From positions 1 through 39,164 of the forward strand of contig CAYJFB010000020.1 of assembly GCA_964369685.1 (NCBI GenBank): 39,164 nt of DNA, in the 5' to 3' direction. Source of the DNA: Avidesulfovibrio sp964369685 (lineage in GTDB: Bacteria; Desulfobacterota; Desulfovibrionia; Desulfovibrionales; Desulfovibrionaceae). Positions 16,204-24,865 of the stretch are shown in pieces. The notes beneath the pieces are model-generated. The model was given only the letters and a program-made list of their open reading frames with translations. It had not been told where the DNA came from and ran no database searches. The position numbers were made by a program, and so were the translations under genes. Each line of letters opens with the position of its first letter. Position 1 is the first letter of the stretch.

Positions 16204-16974
16204 ATGCGTAAAGGTCGTGTAGAAGGAAAGCGTATTTTAGTTACTGGTGCATCAAGCGGTATTGGCTTGTCTGTTGTTGAACATTTGCTTGCCGAAGGCG
16301 GCAAAGTAATGTTTTGCAGTGCCAACGCTGCCAAAGGTGAAGCAACAGCTCAATCTTTACGTGATAAGGGATATAATGTAGAGTATATGGCTTGTGACGT
16401 GCGTAGTGAAGAAGGTATCAAAGCTTTTATCCAAACAGGCGCCGAAAAACTTGGCGGTTTGGATGTTTTGGTTCAAAACGCAGGTATTCAGTACAACGGT
16501 AAAGTTGTTGATTTCCCCACAGAACAATGGGATGACATCATGCTCACCAACGTGCGTTCCATGTTCTTAGGTGCCAAGTATGCCATTCCGTATCTGGAAA
16601 AAAGCGGTGGCGGCAGCATTATCAACACCTCTTCCGTGGCCGGTAAACGTGGCGGTCCCGGTATGACCGCGTATGCAACCTCCAAAGGTGCCATCATCGC
16701 TTTCGGTACAGGTCTTGCCCGTGAATTGGCTCCGTTGAAAATCCGTGTAAACACTGTCTGCCCGGGTTGGGTCAATACTGATTTCAACGGCCCTGCCATT
16801 GCCAACCTTGGCGGCTTGGACGGTCAAGCCAAAGCCATCGCTGCCAATGTGCCTCTGGGACGTCAAGCTTCTTGCGATGAAGTGGCTCCCATGTATGTAT
16901 ATCTTGCTTCAGACGAATCTACCTTCACCACAGCGCAAGCGTTTCTCGTCGACGGCGGACAATTTAACTCTTAA
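16204..16974 (+). CDS. Short-chain dehydrogenase/reductase
   Basis: 256-aa classical SDR. TGASSGIG (residues 14-21) binds the cofactor, QNAG (91-94) replaces the common NNAG, Asn116 and Ser143/144 with Tyr157 and Lys161 (YATSK) form the catalytic tetrad, and VCPGWVNTDF is the usual post-Lys segment. No clear Asp or Arg follows strand 2 (CSANAAKGE), so NAD versus NADP preference cannot be read. Ribosome site CTAGGAGAG. Possible roles are interconversion of an aldehyde or ketone with the alcohol handled by the GMC enzyme; SDR-type sulfoacetaldehyde reductases (IsfD) exist, so isethionate formation is one option among many. Confidence 0.9.
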   Translation: MRKGRVEGKRILVTGASSGIGLSVVEHLLAEGGKVMFCSANAAKGEATAQSLRDKGYNVEYMACDVRSEEGIKAFIQTGAEKLGGLDVLVQNAGIQYNGKVVDFPTEQWDDIMLTNVRSMFLGAKYAIPYLEKSGGGSIINTSSVAGKRGGPGMTAYATSKGAIIAFGTGLARELAPLKIRVNTVCPGWVNTDFNGPAIANLGGLDGQAKAIAANVPLGRQASCDEVAPMYVYLASDESTFTTAQAFLVDGGQFNS

Positions 16975-17096
16975 AAATATCAGACTTTTGTTTTTTATAA
17001 GAACTGAAGCATATCTATAGTCTTGTTTGATATAGAGCCGTCATGCATATAATGGATTGTCAAGACTCTTAAAGCCGTTTACCCTGTGGTATAGTC

Positions 17097-17150
17097 AAAA
17101 CCGAACGGATGAAAGCACTGCCAACAACGCTTTCATCCGTTCGGTTTTTA
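17097..17150 (+). terminator. Strong hairpin terminator after the SDR gene
   Basis: Perfect 20-bp inverted repeat, arms 17097-17116 and 17129-17148, 12-nt loop; the right arm ends in a T run, typical of intrinsic termination on the plus strand. The left flank is A-rich, so it could also act in reverse. Confidence 0.85.
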
Positions 17151-17239
17151 ATGTATCGTAAGGTGAAAGAGTTTTCTGGAAAAACGGTTCCGGAAAAAAA
17201 CACTGAAACGCTCTCTCTGATCATGAAGGACTGTATACA

Positions 17240-18397
17240 ATGAACACAAACATGGAATATAAATCTTTTCTTGGTTTACTTGGCATCGTGAGTGTTGCAT
17301 TTTTTGTGCTCATGTTTCCTTTTTTTGGTATTATTTTTTGGGCTGTAACCATAGCTATCATTTTTTCGAGCGTGTATGATTATTTTGTGCGTCTGACTCA
17401 AAGACCCAATATTTCTGCATTGATTACGTTGATTTTAACCATTTTGATTGTCGTTTTGCCTTTTCTGTTTATGGCAAATGAGTTTTTGAAACAAGGCTTG
17501 GCTCTTTATGAAGGCCTCTCCAGCGGCAAAGTGGACATCAACGCATATTTTGAAAGAATACGACATTCATTTCCCATTGTACAAGAATATTTGGAAAAAA
17601 TGGAGATCGATCCACAAGGCGCACAAGAAAAAATTGCGGAATTCATTATTTTTCTCAGTCGCTATATAGGACAACAAGCTGTTGCGATTGGTGCAGAAAC
17701 ATTGAATATTATAGCGGAAGTGGGACTTTTGTTGTATATTTCTTTCTTTACGTTGCGAGATAAACAACAAATCATTCATTTATTACACAAAGCTTTACCC
17801 CTTGGAGATAGACGGGAAGCTTTACTTTTTAATAAGATTTCAGAAGTCACCAAAGCCACCATCAACGGCAGTTTGGTTGTTGCGTTGGTGCAAGGCATGC
17901 TGGGTGGGTTTATTTTTTGGTTTTTAGATGTACAGGCGCCCATTCTTTGGGGCGGTGTTATGACGTTATTGTCTTTAGTGCCTTTGGTTGGTTCAGGTCT
18001 TGTCTGGCTTCCTGTGGCGGTGTATTTTTTTGCTACGGGAGAAGTGCAATCGGGACTTATTTTAACAGGTTTTGGCATTGGCGTCATTGGGCTTGTAGAC
18101 AATGTGTTGCGTCCCATTTTGGTAGGCCGTGACACGCGTTTACCGGACTATCTGGTCTTGCTGTCAACCTTGGGCGGTTTTGCTTTATTGGGCATGAATG
18201 GTTTTATTGTCGGACCGTTATTGGCTGTACTTTTCATCACTTGTTGGGATATTTTTATTAAAGAATATAACATTGAATCAGATAAAGGGTTGAGTGTCAA
18301 CGATGAAGGAACAACACAACCCTCAGAGGCAGCAGGTTCGGTGACATTAATAAAAAATGAAACCAACGTTGTGCAAATACACATTACAGAAGAATAA
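17240..18397 (+). CDS. AI-2E family transporter (PF01594-type permease)
   Basis: 385-aa membrane protein with about eight predicted helices in the AI-2E pattern: an N-terminal pair (LLGIVSVAFFVLMFPFFGII), a large polar segment (residues 95-150), and the C-terminal block PILWGGVMTLLSLVPLVGSG, then LVDNVLRPILVGRDTRLPDY and GPLLAVL. The family includes the autoinducer-2 exporter TqsA and Na+/H+ antiporters, so the substrate is open. The tail after residue 340 is hydrophilic. GAAGGA precedes the ATG. It is a single gene between terminators. Confidence 0.85.
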   Translation: MNTNMEYKSFLGLLGIVSVAFFVLMFPFFGIIFWAVTIAIIFSSVYDYFVRLTQRPNISALITLILTILIVVLPFLFMANEFLKQGLALYEGLSSGKVDINAYFERIRHSFPIVQEYLEKMEIDPQGAQEKIAEFIIFLSRYIGQQAVAIGAETLNIIAEVGLLLYISFFTLRDKQQIIHLLHKALPLGDRREALLFNKISEVTKATINGSLVVALVQGMLGGFIFWFLDVQAPILWGGVMTLLSLVPLVGSGLVWLPVAVYFFATGEVQSGLILTGFGIGVIGLVDNVLRPILVGRDTRLPDYLVLLSTLGGFALLGMNGFIVGPLLAVLFITCWDIFIKEYNIESDKGLSVNDEGTTQPSEAAGSVTLIKNETNVVQIHITEE

Positions 18398-18465
18398 ATA
18401 AAATATAGAACAAATATGCAACATGTTGCAGAGAAAGTCATCCTGCTTTGATTTTTCCTTAATAT

Positions 18466-18498
18466 TTTTTTTGGGGGGAATGATTCCCCCCAAAAAAA
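18466..18498. terminator. Bidirectional terminator between the AI-2E and FAD/Fe-S genes
   Basis: T-rich run plus GGGGGGAA (18466-18480), TGA loop, TTCCCCCC plus A run (18484-18498): a 15-bp symmetrical stem with T tracts on both strands. It lies between convergent genes, two bases beyond the minus-strand stop codon. Its stem is the same type as in the recurring G/C hairpin family. Confidence 0.85.
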
Positions 18499-18499
18499 G

Positions 18500-21400
18500 T
18501 TATACTGATGTATGCATATCAACTAAGCGTACGCCGTTGTCATTGGGTGCGACACGCGCACGACGACAAAACGCACCAACCCATCCTTTCCCCCATGAAG
18601 GGCTAAACAACAGCCGTGCCAGCCATTCAGTTGTATGCAAGACAGGGCGACGTTGTCCCATTCGAATCAAACAACGCGTGACGCCCATCTTGCAAGAAGG
18701 ACAGCCGACAAGAATAGGATCACGTCCCGGATAACCATCAAGCACCATAGCCAAATTTTCCATTTTTCGTTCACGCAAGAGGTTATAGATACGCGGTGAG
18801 GAAATCGCGCCCATTCCCGATTCCCCGCAACAGCCGTGGCTGACGTGTATTTTGGCCCCTGTGAAAGCTGAAAGTGCGGTGGTTTGATCGGTAAGTCCTT
18901 TTATTTTATGCAACCCTGACCATGCAGGGTGACAGGCCGCGTGATAAATGATTGGTTTCGGCCAGAGTGTTGGGTCGGCTTGTAAGCGTGGTAAGACATA
19001 TTGCACTCCGTCAATAAACGGTGCTTCAGGTAAATCATCGGGAAGTCCCGGAAGATCTTCAAGGTGGTGACGAGCAAGCCCTTCACGACAAGAACCGCAT
19101 GCCGTTATAATCCGATGTGCCGTCATCCCTATTTTTTCTGCTTCTTCAAGCATACCTGTAATGATAGTACGATTGCGTGTCAAATTTTTATTGAATTCAC
19201 GATCCGCACCAGAAGCCAACAAAGGATACCCACAACACATGTGTTGAGGCGGAATAGATACAGCCACACCCGACTTGAGTAACAACGCTAACGTCGATAA
19301 CGCGATCATTCTGGAGAATAAACCGCCGCCGCAACCGGGAAAATAAAGTACAGTTTCTTCAGGCAACGAACCGTCTTCCGTGAGCGGTGCAAAAAGGTGT
19401 CCTTGGTTGAGCTTGAGTGCGTCATAGACGTTGGTATAACTTGGAATCGGGCCTTTTTCAGAGAACAAAGGGTTAGATAATTTATGTCGCAAGGGTGCGG
19501 GTACAAAAGCCACCAGTTGGTTTTGCATCCGTTGTCCCAGTGCCGCAACTTTTGCCATTTGTGGGACGCGCGCTGAGGGATTTCGCACCAACCATGAAAG
19601 AATGCGCGATTTGAGAGGGTGTCCGCCTTCACCTTCGTTTTCAAGAATGGCACGCAATGCAAGAGCCACGTCTGCCGAAGGGATTTTGACGGGACATACG
19701 GCAGTGCATTTGCCGCATCCCGTACAGTGTTCTACCATACGGCGTAACTCACCGAGCACGGCTTGCGACGGTTTGCCCACAGCAAATTGCGTATAGGTTA
19801 AAGCCTCAACAACCGCGCCCAACACCATATTTTTATTGCGCGGATGATAGTGCATACCGCGTTCGGGATAGAGCATGGAGCAGACTTGTTTACATTTGCC
19901 GCAACGGGTGCAATTCTGCACGGTTTGCAGCAGATTGATGAGGCGTTCGCGTGCAGGTAATCCTGATTCTTTGATATCGGCTATGAGTCTGTTAAAGGAA
20001 AACGTGTAGGGTCTGACGGGTAAAGCTGCTTGTGTCAGTTTGGCAGGGTTGCACACGTCACGGGGATCGACACGTTTTTTAAAGGTACAAAGTGCTTCAC
20101 GTTTGTCTGCATCAAGAAACTGTAATTTTGTGATTCCTATGCCGTGTTCTCCGGATATGGCACCGCCCATGTCTTTGGCTGTTTGCATCACTTCATGGGC
20201 AACGTGTTCGGCTAATGACAACATTTCAAGATCGTTTGAGTTTACGGGGATGTTTACATGACAGTTTCCGTCGCCTGCGTGCATATGACTTGCGACAAGA
20301 ACACGCTTACTGTCCATCGTGCTACGTATTTCTGTGAAAGCTTCGGTCAACTTGGGATATTCATCGGCAAGTTGTGTGAAATAGGCATGTCCGTGGTGCA
20401 TGAGGGCGTCGTCACTTGTGGCGTTGCCGTATTCTTGATTGAGGGCTTCGAGAATTTCTTCTGTTGATTCTGTACCGTCGGCGAGGGTTGAAGCGAGATG
20501 AAATTCATTGTTTAGGCTTTGCAATTTGAGAGGCAAGCCGGGCAAGCGTCCGATGTCTTGCAGAGCTTGTCGATAGGCCACTGCCGCGCATTGTAAATTA
20601 ATTTGTTCAAGAAACAGCGCAAAGTCGGGGATCTTATGCATGGGGATCACGACGTCTTCGTTGAGTTTAAAACCTGAGGTTCGTTTGGCAATAGCGGACA
20701 AACGGTGTCGGTCTTCCCAAAAAGAGTCGGCTTCGCGTGCGTCTTTGGCAACCATAAAGGCTACAGTTTCGCGTTCGTCCACGATGGCGCGGATGTCTTC
20801 AACCGCGCGATCCAAGAGGTGCGGGTGATCGCCGTCGGCTTGGAGGATGATCACTGAAATGGGCAAACCTTCGTGGTTTGTCGATTTGCGATGATAACCG
20901 ATGGCTTGAATATATTTAATGTTAAATTCTTCAAGTGCAGACAACCGTGCATAATCGCCTTGTGTGCGGATTTGGTCTCTCAGGGCAACAATTTCACCGA
21001 TAACCACGGCAGCTTCGTGCATGGATTTACCGAAGAATTCTAAAATCATGACGCGTGAATGCTGTGGTTTATCGTGTACAATAAAGGTGGCGTCCAATAT
21101 GATGCCGTCAACGCCTTCTTTTTGCATACCGGGTAAGCCGCCGAGGGCTTTATTGGTCACATCTTTACCCAAACCCGGCAAGCGGATTTCATTGCCCTGA
21201 AGTTCAACCACAGAACGGACACCGCCGCTGGGATCGCGCACTTCAAAGGTGGCGGTTTCATGGGGTAAAATTTTGTGTCTTGGGTGTTTGTGTCGTTCGA
21301 TAGAAATCAGTTCGCCTGTGGGTGTCACCATGCGCCAACTGAGCAGATTATCGAGCGTTGTTCCGTATTCAAAAGCACAGGGGCCGCCTGAGTTTTCCGC

Positions 21401-22129
21401 CACATTGCCGCCGATGGTTGAGGCATTGCGTGAGGCGGGATCTATGGTCAACAAGTAGCCGTCTCGGTTTACAGAATCGACGGCGGTTTGGGTGATCACG
21501 CCGGCCTGGATGATGACGGATTTTTTTTCACGATCAACACGTCCTATTTGGGTCATGCGTGTCATGCGGATGATCACAGAACGTTTGCGTACGGGTACGG
21601 CACCGCCGGTCATACCCGAGGATCCACCTACGGGAATCACCGCGAATTTGAGTTCATTGGCGAGTTGCATCAAGGCACAGACTTCTTCCGCTGTTTCCGG
21701 TTCCACAACCAAGAGCGGCACCTCAAGACGTAAGTCTGTGGCGTCTGTTGCGCAGGCGATCAAATCGGCGGGGTTATCAATGATGAGATCCTGCGCAAAG
21801 ATTTGTGCAAGGCGTTCTTTTACGCTTGCTTTAAAGGCCACTTCTGCTTCATGGACACTCCAAAACAAGGTGATGCCTTCCGAGATGCTGTTGGCGTAGT
21901 GGTGTGCCAAAGCAAACTGTTCACGTTTAAAACGCTCTTCCACACTGGCGCGCACCATACTCGGTTCGATGAATGGGTTACAGCCGACTAAAAATAATTC
22001 TTCGGCCAATTCTACCGTCAGATTGCGGACGGATTGCGGCCAGTTTGAAAATTCGTCGGGAGGGATGCGAAAAATGCGGTTTACCACCGCTTCCGGAGAA
22101 ATTGAGATGTGTGGACCTTTGCGCGGCAT
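18500..22129 (-). CDS. FAD-binding and Fe-S/CCG-domain oxidoreductase (D-2-hydroxyacid dehydrogenase type)
   Basis: 1209-aa fusion. Residues about 75-600 form a VAO-type flavin dehydrogenase (FAD loop VPVGGSSGMTGG near 165-175, C-terminal AGDGNCHVNIPV). Two ferredoxin motifs follow: CTRCGKCKQVC near 738 and CTGCGKCTAVCP near 800. Then come two cysteine-rich CCG segments (MCCGYP near 961, HGCCGESG near 1099), as in GlcF/LldE subunits. The architecture is that of large D-lactate or D-2-hydroxyglutarate dehydrogenases (YdiJ-like) common in Desulfovibrio, passing electrons to quinone or a redox partner. Start 22129 is supported by AAGGA; the longer frame to 22447 overlaps the divergent uvrC start. 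The true substrate is unproven. Confidence 0.88.
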   Translation of the reverse strand: MPRKGPHISISPEAVVNRIFRIPPDEFSNWPQSVRNLTVELAEELFLVGCNPFIEPSMVRASVEERFKREQFALAHHYANSISEGITLFWSVHEAEVAFKASVKERLAQIFAQDLIIDNPADLIACATDATDLRLEVPLLVVEPETAEEVCALMQLANELKFAVIPVGGSSGMTGGAVPVRKRSVIIRMTRMTQIGRVDREKKSVIIQAGVITQTAVDSVNRDGYLLTIDPASRNASTIGGNVAENSGGPCAFEYGTTLDNLLSWRMVTPTGELISIERHKHPRHKILPHETATFEVRDPSGGVRSVVELQGNEIRLPGLGKDVTNKALGGLPGMQKEGVDGIILDATFIVHDKPQHSRVMILEFFGKSMHEAAVVIGEIVALRDQIRTQGDYARLSALEEFNIKYIQAIGYHRKSTNHEGLPISVIILQADGDHPHLLDRAVEDIRAIVDERETVAFMVAKDAREADSFWEDRHRLSAIAKRTSGFKLNEDVVIPMHKIPDFALFLEQINLQCAAVAYRQALQDIGRLPGLPLKLQSLNNEFHLASTLADGTESTEEILEALNQEYGNATSDDALMHHGHAYFTQLADEYPKLTEAFTEIRSTMDSKRVLVASHMHAGDGNCHVNIPVNSNDLEMLSLAEHVAHEVMQTAKDMGGAISGEHGIGITKLQFLDADKREALCTFKKRVDPRDVCNPAKLTQAALPVRPYTFSFNRLIADIKESGLPARERLINLLQTVQNCTRCGKCKQVCSMLYPERGMHYHPRNKNMVLGAVVEALTYTQFAVGKPSQAVLGELRRMVEHCTGCGKCTAVCPVKIPSADVALALRAILENEGEGGHPLKSRILSWLVRNPSARVPQMAKVAALGQRMQNQLVAFVPAPLRHKLSNPLFSEKGPIPSYTNVYDALKLNQGHLFAPLTEDGSLPEETVLYFPGCGGGLFSRMIALSTLALLLKSGVAVSIPPQHMCCGYPLLASGADREFNKNLTRNRTIITGMLEEAEKIGMTAHRIITACGSCREGLARHHLEDLPGLPDDLPEAPFIDGVQYVLPRLQADPTLWPKPIIYHAACHPAWSGLHKIKGLTDQTTALSAFTGAKIHVSHGCCGESGMGAISSPRIYNLLRERKMENLAMVLDGYPGRDPILVGCPSCKMGVTRCLIRMGQRRPVLHTTEWLARLLFSPSWGKGWVGAFCRRARVAPNDNGVRLVDMHTSV

Positions 22130-22345
22130 GAATCTATCCTTAAAAAGGTAATACAACAGAGCCGTTATGAAAGACTCAAAGATGTTTTTTGCGTTTATGA
22201 CGGAAGTGCCGTAAAATATACGGTGTACAACGTTGATACTGAATGCATCATACGTTGCTGAGGCTTTGTGCGCAAGTCTGTTACAACACTGTAAAAATAC
22301 AGTATTTTTATAAGTTTTTGCATTTTTAAGAGGGTAAAACAACGT

Positions 22346-24415
22346 ATGATGCAACGTCCCGAATCCAAAACTCTGCCCACGACTCCCGGTGTGTATCTGT
22401 ACAGAAACAGTGAGCAACGCATTATTTATGTTGGTAAGGCACGTCATTTACGCAAACGAGTGCTTTCATATTTTCGCGGTGAAGGGCGTATCTCAAGGAA
22501 GACCGTGGCAATGCTTGAAAAAGCGGTTTCTGTAGAGACGATTTCTACAAGCACAGAGAAGGAAGCTTTGTTGCTTGAAGCGAGCTTAATTAAGGCGCAT
22601 CATCCACATTATAATATTGTTTTACGTGATGACAAGCAGTATGTGTTATTTCGTTTAGCGCGTGACGAGGCGTTTCCACGACTTGAGATTGTGCGGCAGA
22701 GACGTAAAGATCGGGCGCGATATTTTGGGCCTTTTGCTTCCGGTGCGGCAGCGAGAGAGACGTGGAAGAGTATTCATCGGGTATTTCCTTTACGGCGTTG
22801 CAGTAAGCGTGCGTTTGCGAATCGTGTGCGTCCTTGTTTGTATTATGATTTGGGTCAGTGCCTTGCGCCGTGTACAAAAGAAGTGTCATCTCAGACATAT
22901 AGTTTGTTAACGCAACGGGTGGAGATGTTGTTGTCAGGTCGTTCTCGGGAACTTATGCATGTGTTGGAGCAGGGCATGCAGGCGGCTTCGGAGGCGTTGG
23001 AGTATGAAGTGGCGGCGCAGTTACGTGATCAGTTGCGTGCTGTGGAACAGACGGTTGAGCGTCAGAGTGTTGTTTTGTCTGAAGGTGGCAATGTAGATAT
23101 TTTGGGCGTGACGGCGGTCAACGGCGGTGTGGCGTTGGGTTTGCTTTTGGTGCGCGAGGGACGTTTACTTGACAGTCGTACATTTTTTTGGCCGGGGTTG
23201 GAGCTTGAAGACGTACCCGAGGTAGCGTGGGCGTTTCTTGAGCAATTTTACAGTGGTGTTGAAGTGTTCCCTTCGCACATTGTTGTTGATGTGCCTGCAC
23301 CTGATGAAATGTTTACGGATGGCGAGGCGTTTGAGTGTGAAAACACAAGCCTTGTCCTTTCTCGGTGTGAATGTGTTGAGAAGGAGTATGAAGGCAATCG
23401 CGTCGGTAGAACATTTGAAAAAGAACAAGAATATGTTGCCGTGGCATTGAATGACGAGCAATCAGCGACATCGATAATAAATAATGTTCGATTGGAGAGC
23501 GCGTTTCAACGTACGGCTTTGGAAAGCATGCTTTCTGAACGACGAGGTTCTGCGTTACGCATTGTGGTTCCGCGCAATACATCGGAAAGCCGTCTTGTTG
23601 ATATGGCTGTCTGCAATGCGCGTGAGGCGGCATTACGGCGTGAAAACGAATCGATGGGTGTACGCTTGGCACGAGTTTTCCAAAGTAAAAAGACACTTGA
23701 CCGAATTGAATGTGTTGATGTGTCCCACACAGGTGGCGAAGCCACGCGTGTGGGGATGGTTGTTTTTTCGTCTGGACAAGCTCTCAAACGTGATTATCGT
23801 ATTTATAGTATACACCAAGGCGGCGGTGATGACTATGCAGCGTTGAGTGAATGGGCAACACGACGCGTTTCTGATGGTGAACCTTGGCCTGATATGGTGT
23901 TGATTGATGGCGGACGCGGGCAACTCAGTGCGGTGTTGCAGGCGTTGCAGAACGCTTTTGAAAATCAGGAATTGCCTTTTTTGGTAAGCAGTATTGCCAA
24001 GGCACGCGATGCCGCAGGGCGCAGTGATCGACGTGCAGGTAATATCCGAGACAGAATTTTTATTCCCGGGCGCAGCAATCCGTTGGCTTTGCGAGATGGG
24101 GCGCCTGAGTTATTATTTTTACAACACGTTCGTGATACGGCACACCGTTTTGTTATCGGACGCCACCGTCGAGCTCGAGCACGGCAAGCGTTGTCTCTTG
24201 AATTATTGCGTGTTCCCGGAATAGGCCAAGGAATATCGCAAAAATTATGGGCACATTTTGATTCCTTGGATGATATTCTAAACGCGACTCCGGAAGCCTT
24301 GCAAGCTGTTGAAGGTATAGGAAAGAAAACAGCGTATAAATTGGCACAACGCTTGGCAGTGCTAAGTAAAGAAAGGATCATTGTTAAAAAAGACTTTGAA
24401 AACCCGTCTACATAA
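22346..24415 (+). CDS. uvrC: UvrABC system protein C
   Basis: 689-aa nucleotide-excision-repair endonuclease that makes both incisions around a lesion. In order: GIY-YIG domain (GVYLYRN…IIYVGKARHLRKR, residues about 14-40), UVR coiled-coil motif (YEVAAQLRDQLRAVEQ, around 215-230), an RNase H-like domain (IECVDVSHTGGEATRVGMVV), and tandem helix-hairpin-helix motifs at the C-terminus (LRVPGIGQGISQ and VEGIGKKTAYKLA). Length is slightly above the usual 600-620, through an insert in the middle. The start is divergent from the FAD/Fe-S gene, with 216 nt between them. Confidence 0.95.
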   Translation: MMQRPESKTLPTTPGVYLYRNSEQRIIYVGKARHLRKRVLSYFRGEGRISRKTVAMLEKAVSVETISTSTEKEALLLEASLIKAHHPHYNIVLRDDKQYVLFRLARDEAFPRLEIVRQRRKDRARYFGPFASGAAARETWKSIHRVFPLRRCSKRAFANRVRPCLYYDLGQCLAPCTKEVSSQTYSLLTQRVEMLLSGRSRELMHVLEQGMQAASEALEYEVAAQLRDQLRAVEQTVERQSVVLSEGGNVDILGVTAVNGGVALGLLLVREGRLLDSRTFFWPGLELEDVPEVAWAFLEQFYSGVEVFPSHIVVDVPAPDEMFTDGEAFECENTSLVLSRCECVEKEYEGNRVGRTFEKEQEYVAVALNDEQSATSIINNVRLESAFQRTALESMLSERRGSALRIVVPRNTSESRLVDMAVCNAREAALRRENESMGVRLARVFQSKKTLDRIECVDVSHTGGEATRVGMVVFSSGQALKRDYRIYSIHQGGGDDYAALSEWATRRVSDGEPWPDMVLIDGGRGQLSAVLQALQNAFENQELPFLVSSIAKARDAAGRSDRRAGNIRDRIFIPGRSNPLALRDGAPELLFLQHVRDTAHRFVIGRHRRARARQALSLELLRVPGIGQGISQKLWAHFDSLDDILNATPEALQAVEGIGKKTAYKLAQRLAVLSKERIIVKKDFENPST

Positions 24416-24421
24416 AAAACA

Positions 24422-24569
24422 CTTCTTGTTGCAATATTGCAACAAGAAGATCGATCTAACATTCAGTAAACAAAAAAGAAGCTTCGACACGTGTAGACTT
24501 GTGTTGCAAAAATGCAACTGTTTTTAAGTGAAAAGGTCATAAATCTTTTTTTTGTTGCAAAAATGCAAC
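24422..24569 (+). promoter_or_regulatory. Three palindromic operator sites upstream of islA
   Basis: Three copies of GTTGCA-N4-TGCAAC: 24428-24443 (GTTGCAATATTGCAAC, embedded in a 28-nt perfect palindrome 24422-24449), 24503-24518 and 24554-24569 (both GTTGCAAAAATGCAAC). Start-to-start spacings are 75 and 51 nt. They lie about 90-230 nt upstream of the sigma-54 promoter, the position of enhancer sites for sigma-54 activators. No other copies were seen in the window. The regulator gene is not present here. Confidence 0.75.
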
Positions 24570-24657
24570 CTTCATAGAGAAGGACGATAGACAGACATTC
24601 AGCTCCACAGCTTTTATCTTCTTGATATTGTAACCTTTTTACGGCAAAGATTTATAC

Positions 24658-24673
24658 TGGCACAAAGCTTGCT
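24658..24673 (+). promoter_or_regulatory. Sigma-54 promoter of islA
   Basis: TGGCACAAAGCTTGCT matches the sigma-54 consensus TGGCACG-N4-TTGCW at every position except the seventh. The GG and GC dinucleotides have the required spacing. Transcription would start near 24684, leaving a leader of about 180 nt before islA. Confidence 0.85.
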
Positions 24674-24865
24674 TTATTTGAAATCATAGAAAAAATGATG
24701 TCGGTCTTTAGACCATAAAAGACACATAAAACAACAAGAACATGGGTTCTTCATTTAAATAGTCAGTATTCAATGTCAAATCGTGCAAAAACATTTCACA
24801 TATCGACTTGAATCACAACATCAACACAGGTTTCCGGACAATCCGGTACATCAAAGGAGTTTTCC

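Noticed and set aside
24422..24449. 28-nt palindrome as uvrC terminator
   Set aside because: No T tract follows, the stem is AT-rich, and its core is the same 16-mer found twice more upstream of islA, so an operator fits better.
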